Positions 13,471 to 26,810 of a stretch of 64,000 bases of DNA are shown here, piece after piece (within the stretch, counting starts at the first letter, position 1; the number at the start of each line of letters is the position of its first letter). The notes below the pieces were generated by a model. The model was not told the origin of the DNA, ran no database searches, and saw nothing but the letters and a program-made list of their open reading frames with translations. The position numbers and the translations under genes were made by a program. Source of the DNA: Acanthornis magna (lineage: Eukaryota > Chordata > Aves > Passeriformes > Acanthizidae); NCBI GenBank assembly GCA_036785705.1, contig JAWUZG010000029.1, positions 15,391,501-15,455,500 on the forward strand, in the 5' to 3' direction.

Positions 13471-14427
13471 TGAAGAAATAAAAGGTATCGCAAGATACGA
13501 GGAAGAATTTTAAAACTACAACCAACTGCACATGATGTGCTAATTCTGAAATGGCAATTACAGCCAGCTAGAGTCTTGAATGAAAGACATATTGCTCTTC
13601 CTTTCAGGAAACTACCTTACATTAAGTTATATGGAGGAGAAAAATAAAAAAAAAAAATACAAATAATGATGGCTCAGTTTCTCAGTCCTTTGTTGCACAG
13701 AATTCCCTGTGGAAATTTTCCAGGCAGACCGTTGGAACAGCAAATATTTCTGCTGCTGCTTTAATGAAAAATTTTAACTATTTGAGCTTCCTCCCCACAT
13801 AAGGACCAAATTCCTCTCTAGATTTCTCACTGAAATTAATTTACATACATAATATATACTTACACAAAACAGCATGTGCTTAAACATTTCAAAATGTCAT
13901 ATCTGAAATGATACAGCAACGAAGAAATCCAGGTTTTTTGTAGAGCAAACAAGATAACATTATATATTACATAATGTGTAACACAGAATGGTGTTTAAAT
14001 ATAATTGAGTTGAGCAATGAAAATAAAAATTATCCCTCACTGCTTTAATATATTTTTTTCTTCTATTTTTCACACATTTCATAGACTCCAATGATTTGTT
14101 TCAGAAGTTAGGGCCCAAACACCTTCTTCTGGTAAAAATAAAATTACCTGTCTACAATTTTAGAAAGGGATTCTTTGCAGTCTAGTCAACCCTTAATTTC
14201 TTTATAGCTTTTAAATTGCATATTTCAAGGATTCCTTTTGGATTATAATTAAATTATGAACTAGCCAAAAAAAGTAATGCAGATCTTCACTTTCAAAGAC
14301 AAATATATATCTCAGTATTTGATTAAATTAAATGAGGAAAGAACAGAAAGACAAGCATAATACACCTTGGCCATCCACCTTTCATCTTTTTCTTTCTGTC
14401 TTATCAGGGAACCTCACTATAAAAAAA

Positions 14428-14472
14428 CAACCAACCAACCAACCAACCAACCAACCAACCAACCAACCAACC
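14428..14472 (+). repeat. Microsatellite (AACC)n
   Basis: About eleven near-perfect AACC units, followed by AAAT-type units near 14480-14490. Confidence 0.97.
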
Positions 14473-16890
14473 TATAACTAAATAAATAAACAAACCACTA
14501 AGAAATGACCACGAAAGAAGGCTTTACCATCTCACAGTCACACAAAAGAGCTGCCAGCTGAGGTCACTGACTTCCAACAGTCGCAGAACCTGACCTTGAA
14601 AAACTTTTGACAAGCCACTAATAGCACTAATGACATCAAATAAGACTTCGTAGCATTTTACTGGATCAGCACTTTGACTGATGAGGTGATGTATCTCTTA
14701 AGTACTAATTTGCGATGGGATGTTGTGCAAATTACTGTTTGCAGAGTTCCAGTGCACAGGGTGGGAGGGAGGGTGTGCAATAGGCATTATAGACTTACAC
14801 CCAAAACATTAAATATATGGGCTGTACTTTCATTTACTCTTGAAATGTGGTTATGGCTGCAGCCAATAAAGAAAAAAAAAATGAACAATAATAAACACAA
14901 AGGGAAAAAATCAAGCATTAAATAGTGTACTTAAAACACATTAATAATGCTCAGGATCCTCCTTGCTTCAGGCTTAGTTGTGGGAAGCAGTTCCCAAACA
15001 GATAAAAGGGTGTCAATGGGTGTTTTACAGGAAGTTCTGCTGGCTGCCACTAAATAGTTAATATAGATTGAAATTGTGTTAGGCATTTTATGAAACATTT
15101 TTGCTCCTGGTGGTGATTCTTAAGGGACTGATTCAGTCACAATCACAGCTCAGACAGTTCTTAGCAGCCAGTTCCATCAGACTTGTCTTGGCAGTGGTAT
15201 GGATAAATGAGCTCTACCATGAATCTGCCAGTCCTAAAAAAGGCTGATGTCCTGCTGTGCATTAAATCAACTTCTTAAATTATTTTTTTGAGGGAAACTT
15301 CTATATAAAAATTAATAATTTGAGTATGTATGAGAGTGCATATCAAAACATTAACTGTGGAAAACAAACAAACAAAAAAAAAAAAGTCATTGCAATAACT
15401 CCTAGTCCTAAGCATATTACTTTTAATTGCTCCTTTCAGGGTTTTAATAGAGATTCACATTGTACAGGTAAGACACGGATGTTTGGTATTATTAGAAACT
15501 CCCTATGGATTTTAAATATAATTTGTACCTGAAGAAGTGAAAATTATTTCAGCTAGCTAGTTGCAGGACTTGAATTAGTTTGACATTAATTAGACTAGTA
15601 TTATTCATTAGTTACAGATTCCTAGACAGCAATTGACTTCACTTTTTTTTCCTATGGCAAAGTCTTAAAAGACATTTCATAAAAGACTCAATAAATTATT
15701 TGGTGAAGAAAAAACAGACCTTTCTGACAGAGAATTAATCAGCACCCAGTAAGCTACTGACTGGATTAGAGGATTATCTGTAACCACCTAGCAAAAAAGT
15801 GATTAAATTGGAACAGTTTTCCATCAGAAAATGCTGATTCGACATAAAGAAAAATATTCTGCATATTTCCAGCATCAAAAATCTAATGAAAGAAAAAGAA
15901 TAAATTTTTTCCTCAGCTTTAACCAGATGACTTTTTAATTGTCACTTTATCAGTGCTATTAATTGCAGTCATCAAAATAAGATTTAATAAACATTACTGG
16001 GAATATTTAGGAGTAATAACACTGATAATGTGGGGAAGGAAAAAGAGAAAAAACCCTGCACACCACTATTCCACTCTGTTTCCCCTTAATGTTAAATGTT
16101 GTTTTGACATGTAAGTAGAAGTACTCTATTTAGAGCATTTTGATAATAACATAATAATGGTTAAGAAAGTGAAAATATTATGCCAGTTTACTAATTTCAG
16201 AACAAAATGTCAGAAAATCTGTTTTACAGAAAAATTTTACTGCAATTTCTTTTTACTATTTAGTTTTGTTTTTTTTTAATTTATATTAAATAGAAATTTC
16301 AGGCATTATCAGATTAGGTAACCCCTCTTTTGTGGCATGTTAATGACACACAAGGCTTTAGCACACCATCATTCCCTTGGGATTTTTACGATTTGACATA
16401 ATGTGTCCTATTGCTTCAGATTACACCCATGTTGGCATTAGCGTGACTAGGACATGAAATGTTCATCTTGTACTTGATCCACCAGTGTACAAAAGTCATT
16501 GTGTGCCAACAACCAGCAGCAAAACATAATAAAACTACACTCAGAACAATACTTGTTTGTCAGCATGTCCTCTCTGCAACCTCAAATGCACTCTAATTAT
16601 TACTGTTACAGGTGGCCTCAGATAAAGCTGTATAAATAGTGAAATAAAAAATAAATTCTTTCACAACTCAAGCTAGTTACCTAGTTCTTACAGGTCTTGT
16701 AATGGATTTCTTGAAGTTCAGTGTCTTTGAGATATATTCCTCAAACTTCAGACAGGCAAGTATAAGTGGCTGAAAGCCAAAGTGCACAGATCTCCAAGGT
16801 TTGCAAATTGGACAGAAAGTGTTATGGAAGCAGATTTCTGTTTTGCGTATTATAAACTGCTGAGGAGAACTCGGTATTAAAGATGCAAAC

Positions 16891-16979
16891 TGCAAACAAA
16901 CAAACAAACAGCCTTATTTTTCCAAGTTTAAAAAAAAAAAAAAAAAAGATAACGTGGCTTGTTTGTTTGCTTGCTTGCA
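16891..16979. repeat. Inverted repeat of (CAAA)n and (TTTG/CTTG)n around poly(A)18
   Basis: The left arm 16891-16913 (TGC, four CAAA-type units, GCC) is nearly the reverse complement of the right arm 16956-16979 (GGC, TTTG and CTTG units, GCA). They match at about 20 of 23 positions with one gap. The spacer holds an A18 run at 16930-16947. A transcript could fold into a long hairpin. Confidence 0.7.
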
Positions 16980-18004
16980 TTAGGATTTGGGAGAGATAGA
17001 TGGCAGATTTTTGGCTTATCAAATTGAGCTGACTCAGTCTTTTCGCTATTTGTTACTTCTGAGTTGCAGAGACATATTTCTTTCCTTCAGTACTTCTTTG
17101 ACATGCCAGAACAGTAACATACTGTAAAAAATATCTAGGACAATAAAAATAAGCAGTTGCATTCTGCATTTTTCTATTGTTTGTTGTCACTGATGCTTTA
17201 AATATATTTTGCCTCAAGTGGTCATATTGCTGATTAACATATTGACTTAGTAATTTAGGGTTTACTGTCAATAAAGATTATTTTGCAGTAATGCATTAAT
17301 TATGTTATGCCATCACTCCTTCGTCTGTCCTAAAGATACGTAAAACTGACAACAAGGGCTTGGGAAATCACAATCTCTAGAGAAGCAGTTAAAAAAAAAA
17401 GAAAAACAAATGAACAAGCAAAAAAAAAAAATCCTAGAAAGAGTCGCAATAAACTCTGTTAGGAAAATATTAACTTCCCTAGTACCCTCCTGAGCACAAG
17501 AAAGTACTTTTCCCCTCCACACCAACAGGCAGTTAACTGGCATGTTAACAAGATACATCAAGACCTAATAAGGCAGTGTCATTAACATGATTATCACCTT
17601 ATTAATAATTCACAGATTGGTAGAAGTACAGTACTTACGGGATTTTAATGCATCATTTTAAACATGAAGGGAATATTATTATAATGCTCATTAAGGTGAT
17701 GTCTGCTGAAGTAAAATTTGTAGCACATATATCTGTATTTTCTTAATACAGTTAAATAGCCTACATCCTCTAATGTAGAAACAGTGCTTAATATAATGTC
17801 TTGCTATTATGCAGGAATCTGTGATTAGGTTTTCAGGGCATTTGGAATTAGATTCAGAAAAAGTCTTAAGTACCTCACTTAAGCAAAATATGGGTGTTTA
17901 CAACTAAGGAAATTATTCACTAAAAAAGAAAAAAACAATAATAAAAACAACTTTCTGCATTTCACATTATAGTGTGGCCTGATAAAATGTACCGTCAATT
18001 TTAG

Positions 18005-18090
18005 AAGAGGGATTGAAACTCAGGACCTCTGCTCTGAAGGATCACTTCAGCGCAATCAGATTCTTGCAGGTTTATCACTGCCAAATCTTA
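18005..18090 (-). mobile_element. Possible ancient tRNA-derived SINE (MIR-like) remnant
   Basis: On the minus strand, 'agaggtcctgagtttcaatc' followed by 'cctcttctaaaattgac' resembles the B-box region of amniote MIR-type SINEs (ggactcctgggttc, then attcc, then a ctctgccactgac-like part). Only this short part is convincing and the A box is unclear. Confidence 0.35.
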
Positions 18091-18094
18091 CACT

Positions 18095-19830
18095 GTTCTC
18101 TCAGGGCACTGCTTCAGCCAGGAGTGGGGAGAAAGCAGCCATTCAGCTAAGCCAGGAGAACATGGCAAAGAATACAAAGTGTGGGCCTGAACCCCTTTTA
18201 ACTTTTTGGGAAAAAAAGTACTATATCGTGTTTAATTTTAACAAATTTCATTAAATTATAAATATATTTTTTATACTCAGGTTACACATGGTAAACTGTA
18301 TTATTATAGACTGAAATTTATTGCTTTATTTATAATCACCTAGCGATGTTTTGTTGCAAAACCTATTGAAGTTTATAGTAAAAATTTCACTGACTACATC
18401 AGGTTTTGGATTGGGCCCATACACTGTCATTTGAGAGATCAGTATGAGAAATTAGGAGAAATCTCATTTGGAAATCATTCAGAAACCTCAAAGAGATTTT
18501 TTTTATTAAGAAATTGAAGGCTTTTGCTATACATTGTGAGAGTTAACTCAGTTGATTCATTCAGACTGACAACTGTTGTGGCCATTTTCGAGCAAATGTG
18601 AGCAATTATTGGCAAAAAAGTTTACAACCAATCTTACAAAATCACTGTGAATGAGATTTTAGACTGGGAACCATGTATTGGACCCACCTGGCTTCAAGGT
18701 CTGCTGGTGAGACTCATTATCATCTCCTCATGCCCTATTTCCATCTTCAGATCAAATTCAATCCTATGTCTAAATGTGAAATATTTATGCCTTCTGCAAA
18801 GAAACAGCTTATTTGTGGAATGAGTCTATGTTGAAGTGATGCATGCTGGTTTATTCTGTCTCCTCTTTTGAAATATGATGTGGTCACTGCTGTCATGTAA
18901 AACTTGATGCTTCTTGGCACACAGGGATAATCAGATAAAAGCTAGCAAGATACAAAAATAACACACATTAAAGTTTAGTGCTGAGCTTGAATTAACCAGA
19001 AAAAAAGTATTTTGAGCATCCAAAAAAAGTTGTTTGTTTTTTTGATTAGAAATATTAAGCCTGTGTTACTATCATCAATTCTAGATTATTAAATAAGCTT
19101 CTCAAATCAGTAGTCCAGCTACCTTGGATTTCGGATATAGTCAGTGGAATAAAGATAATTAACTCAGGCGACCAATTTAGACTTAATCTGTGGAAGACAC
19201 ACTGGAAGAATTTCCACATTTATTATGAAGTGAGTCTACCATCCCACCATACATTTAATTTGGACTTCTGAGTTTCTTAAATTTGGCACAGGTAGTTAAA
19301 TTTAAAGAATAAATGAATGAATGAACAAATTAAATTAATTAGCATTGTTAGACAAAGTAGCAAAAACCATGGAGAGAAAGTTGTTTCATATTGATAAAAA
19401 TTTTATAGACTTGTCTTCAGTAAATCAGATATTACCATTATCAGTACTATTTCATTGGATATAGCTGTAAAGTGGCAGAGGTTGTAAAAGCACAGGAAAA
19501 ATGAAAATCAGAAATTGCAAAAACCCACAGAATATTAGATATTCACGATAGTCCAGTTTGGCACACATAAAGGGCCACATAAGCCAGATTTTGACTGCAA
19601 GCGACCAGTTAAAGTAAGTAGTGAAGCCATCCAGGACAATTATTATTTCAACTTCAGTGTTACAAGTTGAATACCATACTTTTATGTGATACGTGTCTGG
19701 ACAAATTTATTTAAGTACTTTGACTTCAAATGTTTTGGAGCTTTTGGGGGGGAGAGGTTAAGCCAGTAACACTCATTTTTATTCTCTGATATCTGAATGG
19801 GAAGTTACAATTTCAGATATGACATTGTGA
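18095..19830. other. Intron sequence without recognisable features
   Basis: AT-rich single-copy DNA with a short (AATG)n run near 19311-19325. Confidence 0.65.
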
Positions 19831-19834
19831 TTTT

Positions 19835-20105
19835 GGAATGCCACTCCCCAATCTAGAGCCCCCCTTCTCTGCTGGGAGAGACAAGAGGCAGAAGTTACAG
19901 GTTGAGATAAGAACTTTTTACTGGAAACAGCAATGAGGCAAGAAAATGAACAGGAACAGCAGCAATATTAATAATAAAAGCGTACAAAAAAAGATGCAGA
20001 GCTCGACCTGACCACAGCCATGCCACCCAAACTGGTCTCTCCCATCAGGCCCAGCACTACCCCACCTCTCCATTCACCACACTTCCTCTTTAAACGAAAC
20101 TCACT
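19835..20105. mobile_element. Probable endogenous retrovirus/LTR-type remnant
   Basis: The sequence abruptly changes to GC-richer, repeat-like composition. It includes 'gagacaagaggcagaagtta', 'acagcaatgaggcaagaaaa' and 'aacaggaacagcagcaatat', then a C-rich stretch (ctctcccatcaggcccagca). The style resembles avian LTR-element sequence read in antisense, but I cannot name the family. No open frame remains. Confidence 0.4.
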
Positions 20106-20109
20106 GAAA

Positions 20110-21320
20110 GGTAGCAATCGCTAAATAGGATATTAAAAATATTCAGCTAGTAAAGAAACATATTAGATGTTTCACACATTTTAATCAAATGCTGTAAGTA
20201 TTTAATATAGAAAGAAGCAATAATTTAACAGCTGTTCTCATGAAAAATATATTAACTTTTAATAGAAGTATCGCTGTTGCTTCATAAATTCACAGTTCAT
20301 TCTGCCACACAGCTGCTGGCTACTCAGTATTTTAAAGAAGTATATTATCCTAACAGTAATTTCCTTCAGGGAGCACTAGAGGTAAAATAAATCAACTTCC
20401 CTAAACTAACTTTGGAGCCCTAACAAGTAGAAATAGGTCATAGTCATCTCAAATAACTTTGTCCAGTCTTGTTTTGCCTTTAGGAACCAGATACACATCA
20501 ACAGCTCTGGAGACAGTGGCATAAGTCTCAGAACATAAACTGGGGGGAATCAGGATGGAAACATAATTAATATACCATATTACAAATTGTACATCTGCAC
20601 ATTTGTGTTTTCCATCTGGTTTCCAGTCCAGGCAGGCCAAAATCAGAGTGTTGCACTGAAAAACAAAATGAGCACTCTTAATGCTCCTTTATCCCATTTT
20701 AATATAGAATTGAACTCCTCATGTACATATACTCCCAGCTGCAACATTAACAGGGAACACCCTCCAAGTCTCTTTTGTGTTTCATGAGTGTAGGATGACA
20801 AGAGAATTTGTGGATGTATAGAAGAAATAATTCTAGCACAAACCAATGCATGTCTTACTTCCAGGATCATTCCGATTGTTAATTTGAGCAATCCTGTGTA
20901 CTAGTTACTAAAACAAGAGGCAAGCAGTTGGTTTCAGGGCATTTTTAGATTTTGCCACAGTTGGTGGTGGGCGAGCCCTTCATCACTCTAATGCAGTCTG
21001 CAGTTTTGTTAGATGAAGCCTTGGCTTTCTTTCTTACAACTTGCAGGGACCTCAAGGAAGCTTTGCTGTTTTCCTTTCCTAGTCCCATTTGACATGGAGC
21101 TCACAAATGGAAAAAATCCCCCTCTGGGACTTCAGGCCCATCCTCCAGTGAAGTTTGTCATGGCCACTATGTTCCTCATGTCTTTCCTGACTGGGCTACC
21201 TTGCCTCTGCCATCCTATTTTGCATCTACAAAGTGCAGGTAGAATCCCACATGTATAGTATATAGTTATCCCAAGGATGCACATGTAGGCCTTGTTCAGA
21301 TGCTTGGCCAGTTGAATACC
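20110..21320. other. Intron sequence, possibly extending an old CR1
   Basis: Unremarkable to about 20940. Sequence from about 20960 to 21320 has CR1-like composition (CT-rich, few A runs) and may be a more 3' part of the adjacent antisense CR1, but I cannot match blocks with confidence. Confidence 0.4.
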
Positions 21321-21323
21321 AAG

Positions 21324-21700
21324 TATCTCCAGGTATGAAGACTCCTTAACCTCTTTGGACAACCTTTTCCAATATTTTCCTACTCTGGATATGCATTTTT
21401 TGTAGTGTTTTTTCAGAATTTGGATTGTTGCAACTTGGGATTTTTGCCTCTTTTCCTACTGCTGGAAAGAGCCTGGCTCTATCTTCTCTGCATTCTATCA
21501 TTAGATGCTTGAATACGACAGAAATATCTACTGCTCTTTAGTTTTCCTACTAAAGGCTTTGCAAAACCATTTCTCTGGACCTCTATTCCTACATTGTGTC
21601 CATTCAAACATCGTAGTTGCTTTCTGCTGGAGTACCTTCAGTAGGTCAATGTCTTTCTTGTACTATGAAGTCCAAAGTTGCACTCAGTACCCTCCAGGTA
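21324..21700 (-). mobile_element. Old, diverged CR1 LINE fragment
   Basis: Plus-strand landmarks match the complement of CR1: 'tctccaggtatgaagactcc', 'aacctctttggacaaccttt', 'cctactgctggaaagagcct', 'gctttctgctggagtacctt' and 'caatgtctttcttgtacta'. The last block of the match is near 'cactcagtaccctccagg'. Divergence is higher than in the 5.9 and 49.5 kb copies, so it belongs to an older subfamily. Confidence 0.85.
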
Positions 21701-21704
21701 TTTT

Positions 21705-23215
21705 TCAGTATTCTTTCCTCCAAGATCAGAGCTCGTATTTTCAGAGTCTAAGCACATTATATGTGCTTCACATGCCGAGATAATGTGAAATGGGATTTTT
21801 AAGAAGGTAAATGCTCCATAAAAACCAGCACTTGGTCAGTTTATTTTAGAGAGTTTACTCTCTACAAGTGCACAGCAATTTTAAAGGCAGGAAAGATCAG
21901 AAGTGAAAATAAATAATTAGATCGTGATTGCAGCAATGATGATCATTAGAGAGAATAATAATGGATGCTTAAGAAATGTGCAAATCAAGTCTGACTTTCA
22001 TGCCCTTGCTGTCCCTCATAATAATATAAAATGTATTTTCTTCAGTATATTTTCACCACTTTCTAAGAAGCAGTTTGAAAATAGAAAATCAAATGGATAT
22101 TCGGGTATTTATAAAAATCATCTCCCATAAACACACAAATGGAAAAAGTCCTTAAAACACTCATTAAATAGTTTATGTTTTTATAACACAAACATAATAG
22201 TTTTGTAAGGAATTTATTTTCTCAAATTATATTTAAGATAAAGATCAACATCAGAATTCACTTTAGTGAATCAGCTCCCTGAAAAATGATCGCTCATTTG
22301 CATGCTAATGCAACAAATGCTGTGCCAATGTTTTCAATGTTTTTTTTATTCTACATCCTACAGTGGCAGATTCAACATTGTGAAGCATCCATAAGCATTA
22401 TGGAAAAGGATAGATAATGACAAAGCCTCTTATCATTGAAATGTTTGGGATGGAGACACATGTTCAAAGCATCTGAATCAAAATCTAGAACACATGAAGC
22501 TGACTGAGAAATACACAAGGTTTGGCACTGCAACATTTTTATCTAACTCTCATATTCAGTGGCCAAATACTTGCAATGGTTTCATTTTCCTCTGAATTAT
22601 GTAACTGTATTCCACACATTTACATTTTAGCAGAGAAAAATGCTTTTCTCCTGTAAGCTATGAATTCATTTAAGACAGAGAAAGATGGAAACCTCCTTTC
22701 TCCGTCTGAGAAGAGCTGATATTGACAGGAGAGTAGGGCAGCAGCATAGCAGAACTTGTTCTTGGACCAATTTCCATAGCCCCTGGGAATGTACTGTAAA
22801 GAATTTCAGTAAACAATTATGCTTGCACAAACAGATTCAAGCTGCTATAAATCACTTCACTTCTTGTTCTTAAACAAAACTATTTAACTTGTCCACTGGA
22901 TGTTTTTGACAGGCTGCAGCAGGAGGAGAGAGGGAGAGACAGCTGTATTGCAGCTTCACTGTCTTGAAAGCTTAAGAGTTTCTAATGTTTTTGTGCATTT
23001 CATGGATCACTGCATACTTTAGACCACAACTCAATACATCTTTTTTCCCAGATGTTTTGTAACATGACATATGAGTAGATGAAAAGATGGAAGAGTTGGA
23101 ATTCAGTATGGGAGTGGATCTTGCGATATCCATGACACACTCTTACGTATGTTGAGGTAGGGCAGTAAACTGAAGAGGACTAGAAGTTTTACTAAGGCCA
23201 AGACATATCAACGTA
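21705..23215. other. Intron sequence without recognisable features
   Basis: AT-rich single-copy DNA. No repeat family or coding signal is seen. Confidence 0.65.
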
Positions 23216-23219
23216 GGTG

Positions 23220-23521
23220 AAGGGAGGGTGTCAAGGGGATGGAGCCAGGCTCTTCTTGGTGGTTCCAAGCAACAGGACAAGAGGCAACAGGCAGAAACTG
23301 ATGCACTGGAAATTCCACCTGAGTCTGAGGAAGAACTTCTTTACTTTGTAGATGACCACGCAGATTGCCCAGAGAGGTTCTGAAGTCGCCCTCACTGGAG
23401 ATACTCAAGAACCATTTGGACACAATCCTGTGCCATGTGCTCTAAGATGACCCTGGTTCAACAGGGACGTTGGATCAGATGATCCACTGTGGCCCTGGCC
23501 AACCTGATCCATTCTGTGACA
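23220..23521 (+). mobile_element. CR1 LINE 3' fragment
   Basis: Blocks in order: 'gggtgtcaaggggatggagc', 'acaggacaagaggcaacagg', 'tgaggaagaacttctttact', 'attgcccagagaggttctga', 'ctcactggagatactcaaga', 'cacaatcctgtgccatgtgc', 'ttggatcagatgatccactg', then 'cattctgtgac'. It is a different subfamily from the 5.9 kb copy: the middle block is 'gaagaacttctttact' rather than 'aggttggatatcagg'. Confidence 0.92.
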
Positions 23522-23524
23522 GGT

Positions 23525-26440
23525 ATCAAAATCCCATTATAAGTTTAACACCATCATTGATCTTCTACTACCCTAGACACTGAGAAGCACAAGTCACACT
23601 GAAAATCAACAAAACATATACTCTTGTGCTGTGCCTTAGATTTTACTATGTTTTGGTATAATTTCTCCATAACAGAATCACCCATGAGAAATCCTACTTC
23701 TCTAATGAACTAATGAACTCTAAGACTAATGAACTTTTAAATAATTCATAACCCTTGAACTGAACAAAATCAATAATATCTGTCAACATAATTTGAGAAT
23801 GGGGAGATACTAAACATGAATGTAACAAAATCTTGGTAGAATCTAAATATGAAATTGTAATCTGTCCTGTTTCCTAATTCCTCTCTTCTTACATTATAGC
23901 ACTCTTTTTCACATCTCTCAATTTTTCCATGTGTTCAGAAAGATAATTACTTAATCTCTTATGCCACTACAGTGGATAGAAACATCTAAATATTTTTAGC
24001 AGCATAAAGAAATTAATTCATTTGCCCAGAACTGGAAAAATAAGGAATAGAGCTGATACTAATTCAACACCTAAAAGAGGATGAAACAGAGCTGGGGATG
24101 CACTTATAATACTGCTGAGGATACTGCTAGTCCTTAGACAATGCCATCTAACAGAGTGGAGATTTAGGACTGGTATTGTCTTAACACAGTTTGTGTCAAA
24201 TACATGGCAATATTTGTTAATTTGCCATAAATTTAGTTAGAAAGTACCTTTGTGTGTCAGTATTTACAATTCAACTTCAGGTGTCACAGGACTTTGCTGT
24301 CAGGCAAATGGAAGTAATGGTGAATAATAACATTAATAGGAAGCAAAGCAAGATTTGTACAGAGAGAGAGGGTTTTTTATAATTTTATATGCTATATATT
24401 ACTGGGAAAAAAAGCCCAAATCTATAGATGCATACACATTTTCTAAAATCTGAAAGAGATGCCAAAATTATCAGAATAATACTTATATTTCAAACCATTC
24501 ATTAAAATTATTTTTTGGGGTTTTACACCACAAGTTTCAGCATTTTAAATAGTTGCTCTCCAAAGAAAAACATTTTGTCTCCTTCTTTCTGCTTTAGAAA
24601 GTAGAAAAAAAGCTGCTTGACAGTAAGAAAATAGGTTTTGGGGCAAAAATTATATTCTACAGTAATCTGATACTAAAAGGACAGTGGGAACCCGTCCACT
24701 TGACTTACTGCCTCATACGCCTTTGCAAATCAAGTACCTCCTTAATCTCCATGTATTCTTTTGCAGCATGCACATAAAAAGCCTTAAATAGAGAAAGAAG
24801 GTATTATGATTAAGTAATGCATGGATTTGATCCTTCATTCCTTATAAATGTAGGTAATTTCTTATTTACACAAGTATGGATGACTTTGCAGGTACTGCTT
24901 ACTTGAGTAATGATTACTGCTTTGAGCACAATGTCTATACACTATTACTAGTTCTCTAATCATGGAATGCTATTACTCAGCTATAAATTTTTATTATGAC
25001 TTAAATCACACACATACTAGTTAGAGTGTAGTGCAGTTTTCTTTAAGATTGATATAGTAGATTTCCATAAAAAAAGGAATGCAATGCGAGGAATATTTTA
25101 TTTTAAACCTTAGAAGTGTTAAAGTAGGTCAAGTTCTGTGCCAAAAAATACGTTGAAAACTGTTTTAATTATATGCTAGAATGCTGCAGAAGATTGTATT
25201 TACTTCATAAATCAGCATCAAAACTGTGTTAGGTACAAAAAACAGTGAGCACTCTGAAGTTGATCAAGTGATTGCTGTAACATTCAACACTTACTCACCA
25301 CGCATCCAAACTTCCTCCACTGCAAAACATTTGGATGAGATTGTGAACATCTTTTAAATCAAATGTCATCTATCAACAGTAAAACAATGAAGACTGTCTA
25401 TGTTGATACTGTGCTATGTATTAAAAAAAAAGTTTGTTAGAATTTAAAAAGGAAAAAATCCCCGATCATTATCAAGTTGCGTATCAAAATATGGTATGGA
25501 AGCCAATATACTGAAGGTAAAAAGGAAATATGACAACAGGATGAACAGAACCTCTGTCTTCCCATACAAAGTTAGAATCTCTTTGGCTTCAAAGAAAAAA
25601 TTACGGGGTACCAAGGCACAGTTTAGGCTATTGAAAGATCAGGGGAGTGAAAGAAATTATTTGATTTTTGACAAATTGTTTATCTGAAGAGACAATTTGT
25701 GTAAGAATGGGGTGGGGATGGGAAAACTAATGAAAAAAATAAATTACTCAGATAAGATCAACTTCCTTATTTGATTACAGAGGAATTTTAAATGAAATTA
25801 CCTTCAAAGTTTATCTGATAATGTGTTATTGATAGATGGTGCTCTGGTTTGATTTCTGGTTGATTTTTGCATGATTTTATGAACTTAAATTTTATATGCT
25901 TTGGGGTTGTAATGATCAGGAATAATTTAATAGAAATATGACAAAAAGAACAAAATTCCATGATGCTTAGCAATTAAGAGAAATGGGGAGTAAGAAGGAG
26001 GTTGGCTTACTATGCTACCATTTTAATTAAAATTTTCTGATCAAGAAAATAGTACAGTTGTACTCAATAGGCTTCTAATTTTCTTTGCTTGTTTACTAAA
26101 TGATCTGTTGAATGCAAAATAGGGGTTTGATTAATTTTCTGACTTATTTCTTGTACAAAAACTGATCTGAAGCATAATGTGCCTCTTTTTATTTTTATTT
26201 CTATTTCTTTCATGTGTCTGTGATAAAAAATAAGTATTCAGATGAAAATTAACTACTAACCGCCTGGGAAAAAATGTTGTTTGTTGTATAAATAACTATA
26301 AATTGACTCCCAAAGAGAACTTTTAACACAGATTAAAAAAAAACAAAACCAAACCAACAAAAAAACACCCAAAACTATGACTATGACATGCTGGTACTCA
26401 GAGATGGCTTGAGGATTTAATAGCCCACACATGCAGTAAA
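23525..26440. other. Intron sequence without recognisable features
   Basis: AT-rich DNA. A short triplicate of 'ctaatgaac' lies at about 23702-23734 and an A/C-rich tract at about 26334-26370. Nothing else is recognisable. Confidence 0.65.
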
Positions 26441-26810
26441 AAAATAGCTAAGATAAAAAAACATAGGTATTTATTCGGTTACACCTTCATTTGTTCATGC
26501 AGCAGGAACCCAGACTGTCACGGCATAAACTGCCAGTCTCAGTCTGGGGTTAAAAACCCCCTATGAATGCTAAAAAGTTGGGAAGAGGTGATTTCATTAA
26601 CTGCACATCAAAACAATACCACACCTGAGCAGGCATTTTTAAGTTAGGCAATCAATTTTACTTATATTTCTGGTTTCTTTAACTCTGGTTCATTAGAACA
26701 TCCTCAGGAAAGACCACATGCAATGGTTGCTAGCCAAAAGGAGGTGGCTGAGGTTAGCTGGCCTGCTTTCCTAAATCCCTGGTTCCCTTACAGTTAACAA
26801 TCCCCCACTT
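26440..26810 (-). mobile_element. Possible LTR-element remnant (left part)
   Basis: Read on the minus strand, the block contains a CCGAATAAATACC polyadenylation-signal context near 26470, preceded by a GC-richer stretch (cagactgagactggcagttt). Its right edge has 'aacaatcccccactt', which differs in style from the surrounding intron. It looks like the end of an LTR retroelement, but I cannot assign the family or find clean TG...CA termini. Confidence 0.35.

Larger units (their letters stand above)
13475..18000. other. Intron sequence with simple repeats only
   Basis: AT-rich DNA whose only recognisable elements are the simple repeats listed separately at 14428 and 16891 and a (CAAA)/poly(A) tract near 15360-15386. 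Confidence 0.65.

Noticed and set aside
18005..18090. tRNA gene
   Set aside because: Only a B-box-like part is present. There is no clover-leaf pairing and no clear A box, so it is at most an old SINE remnant.
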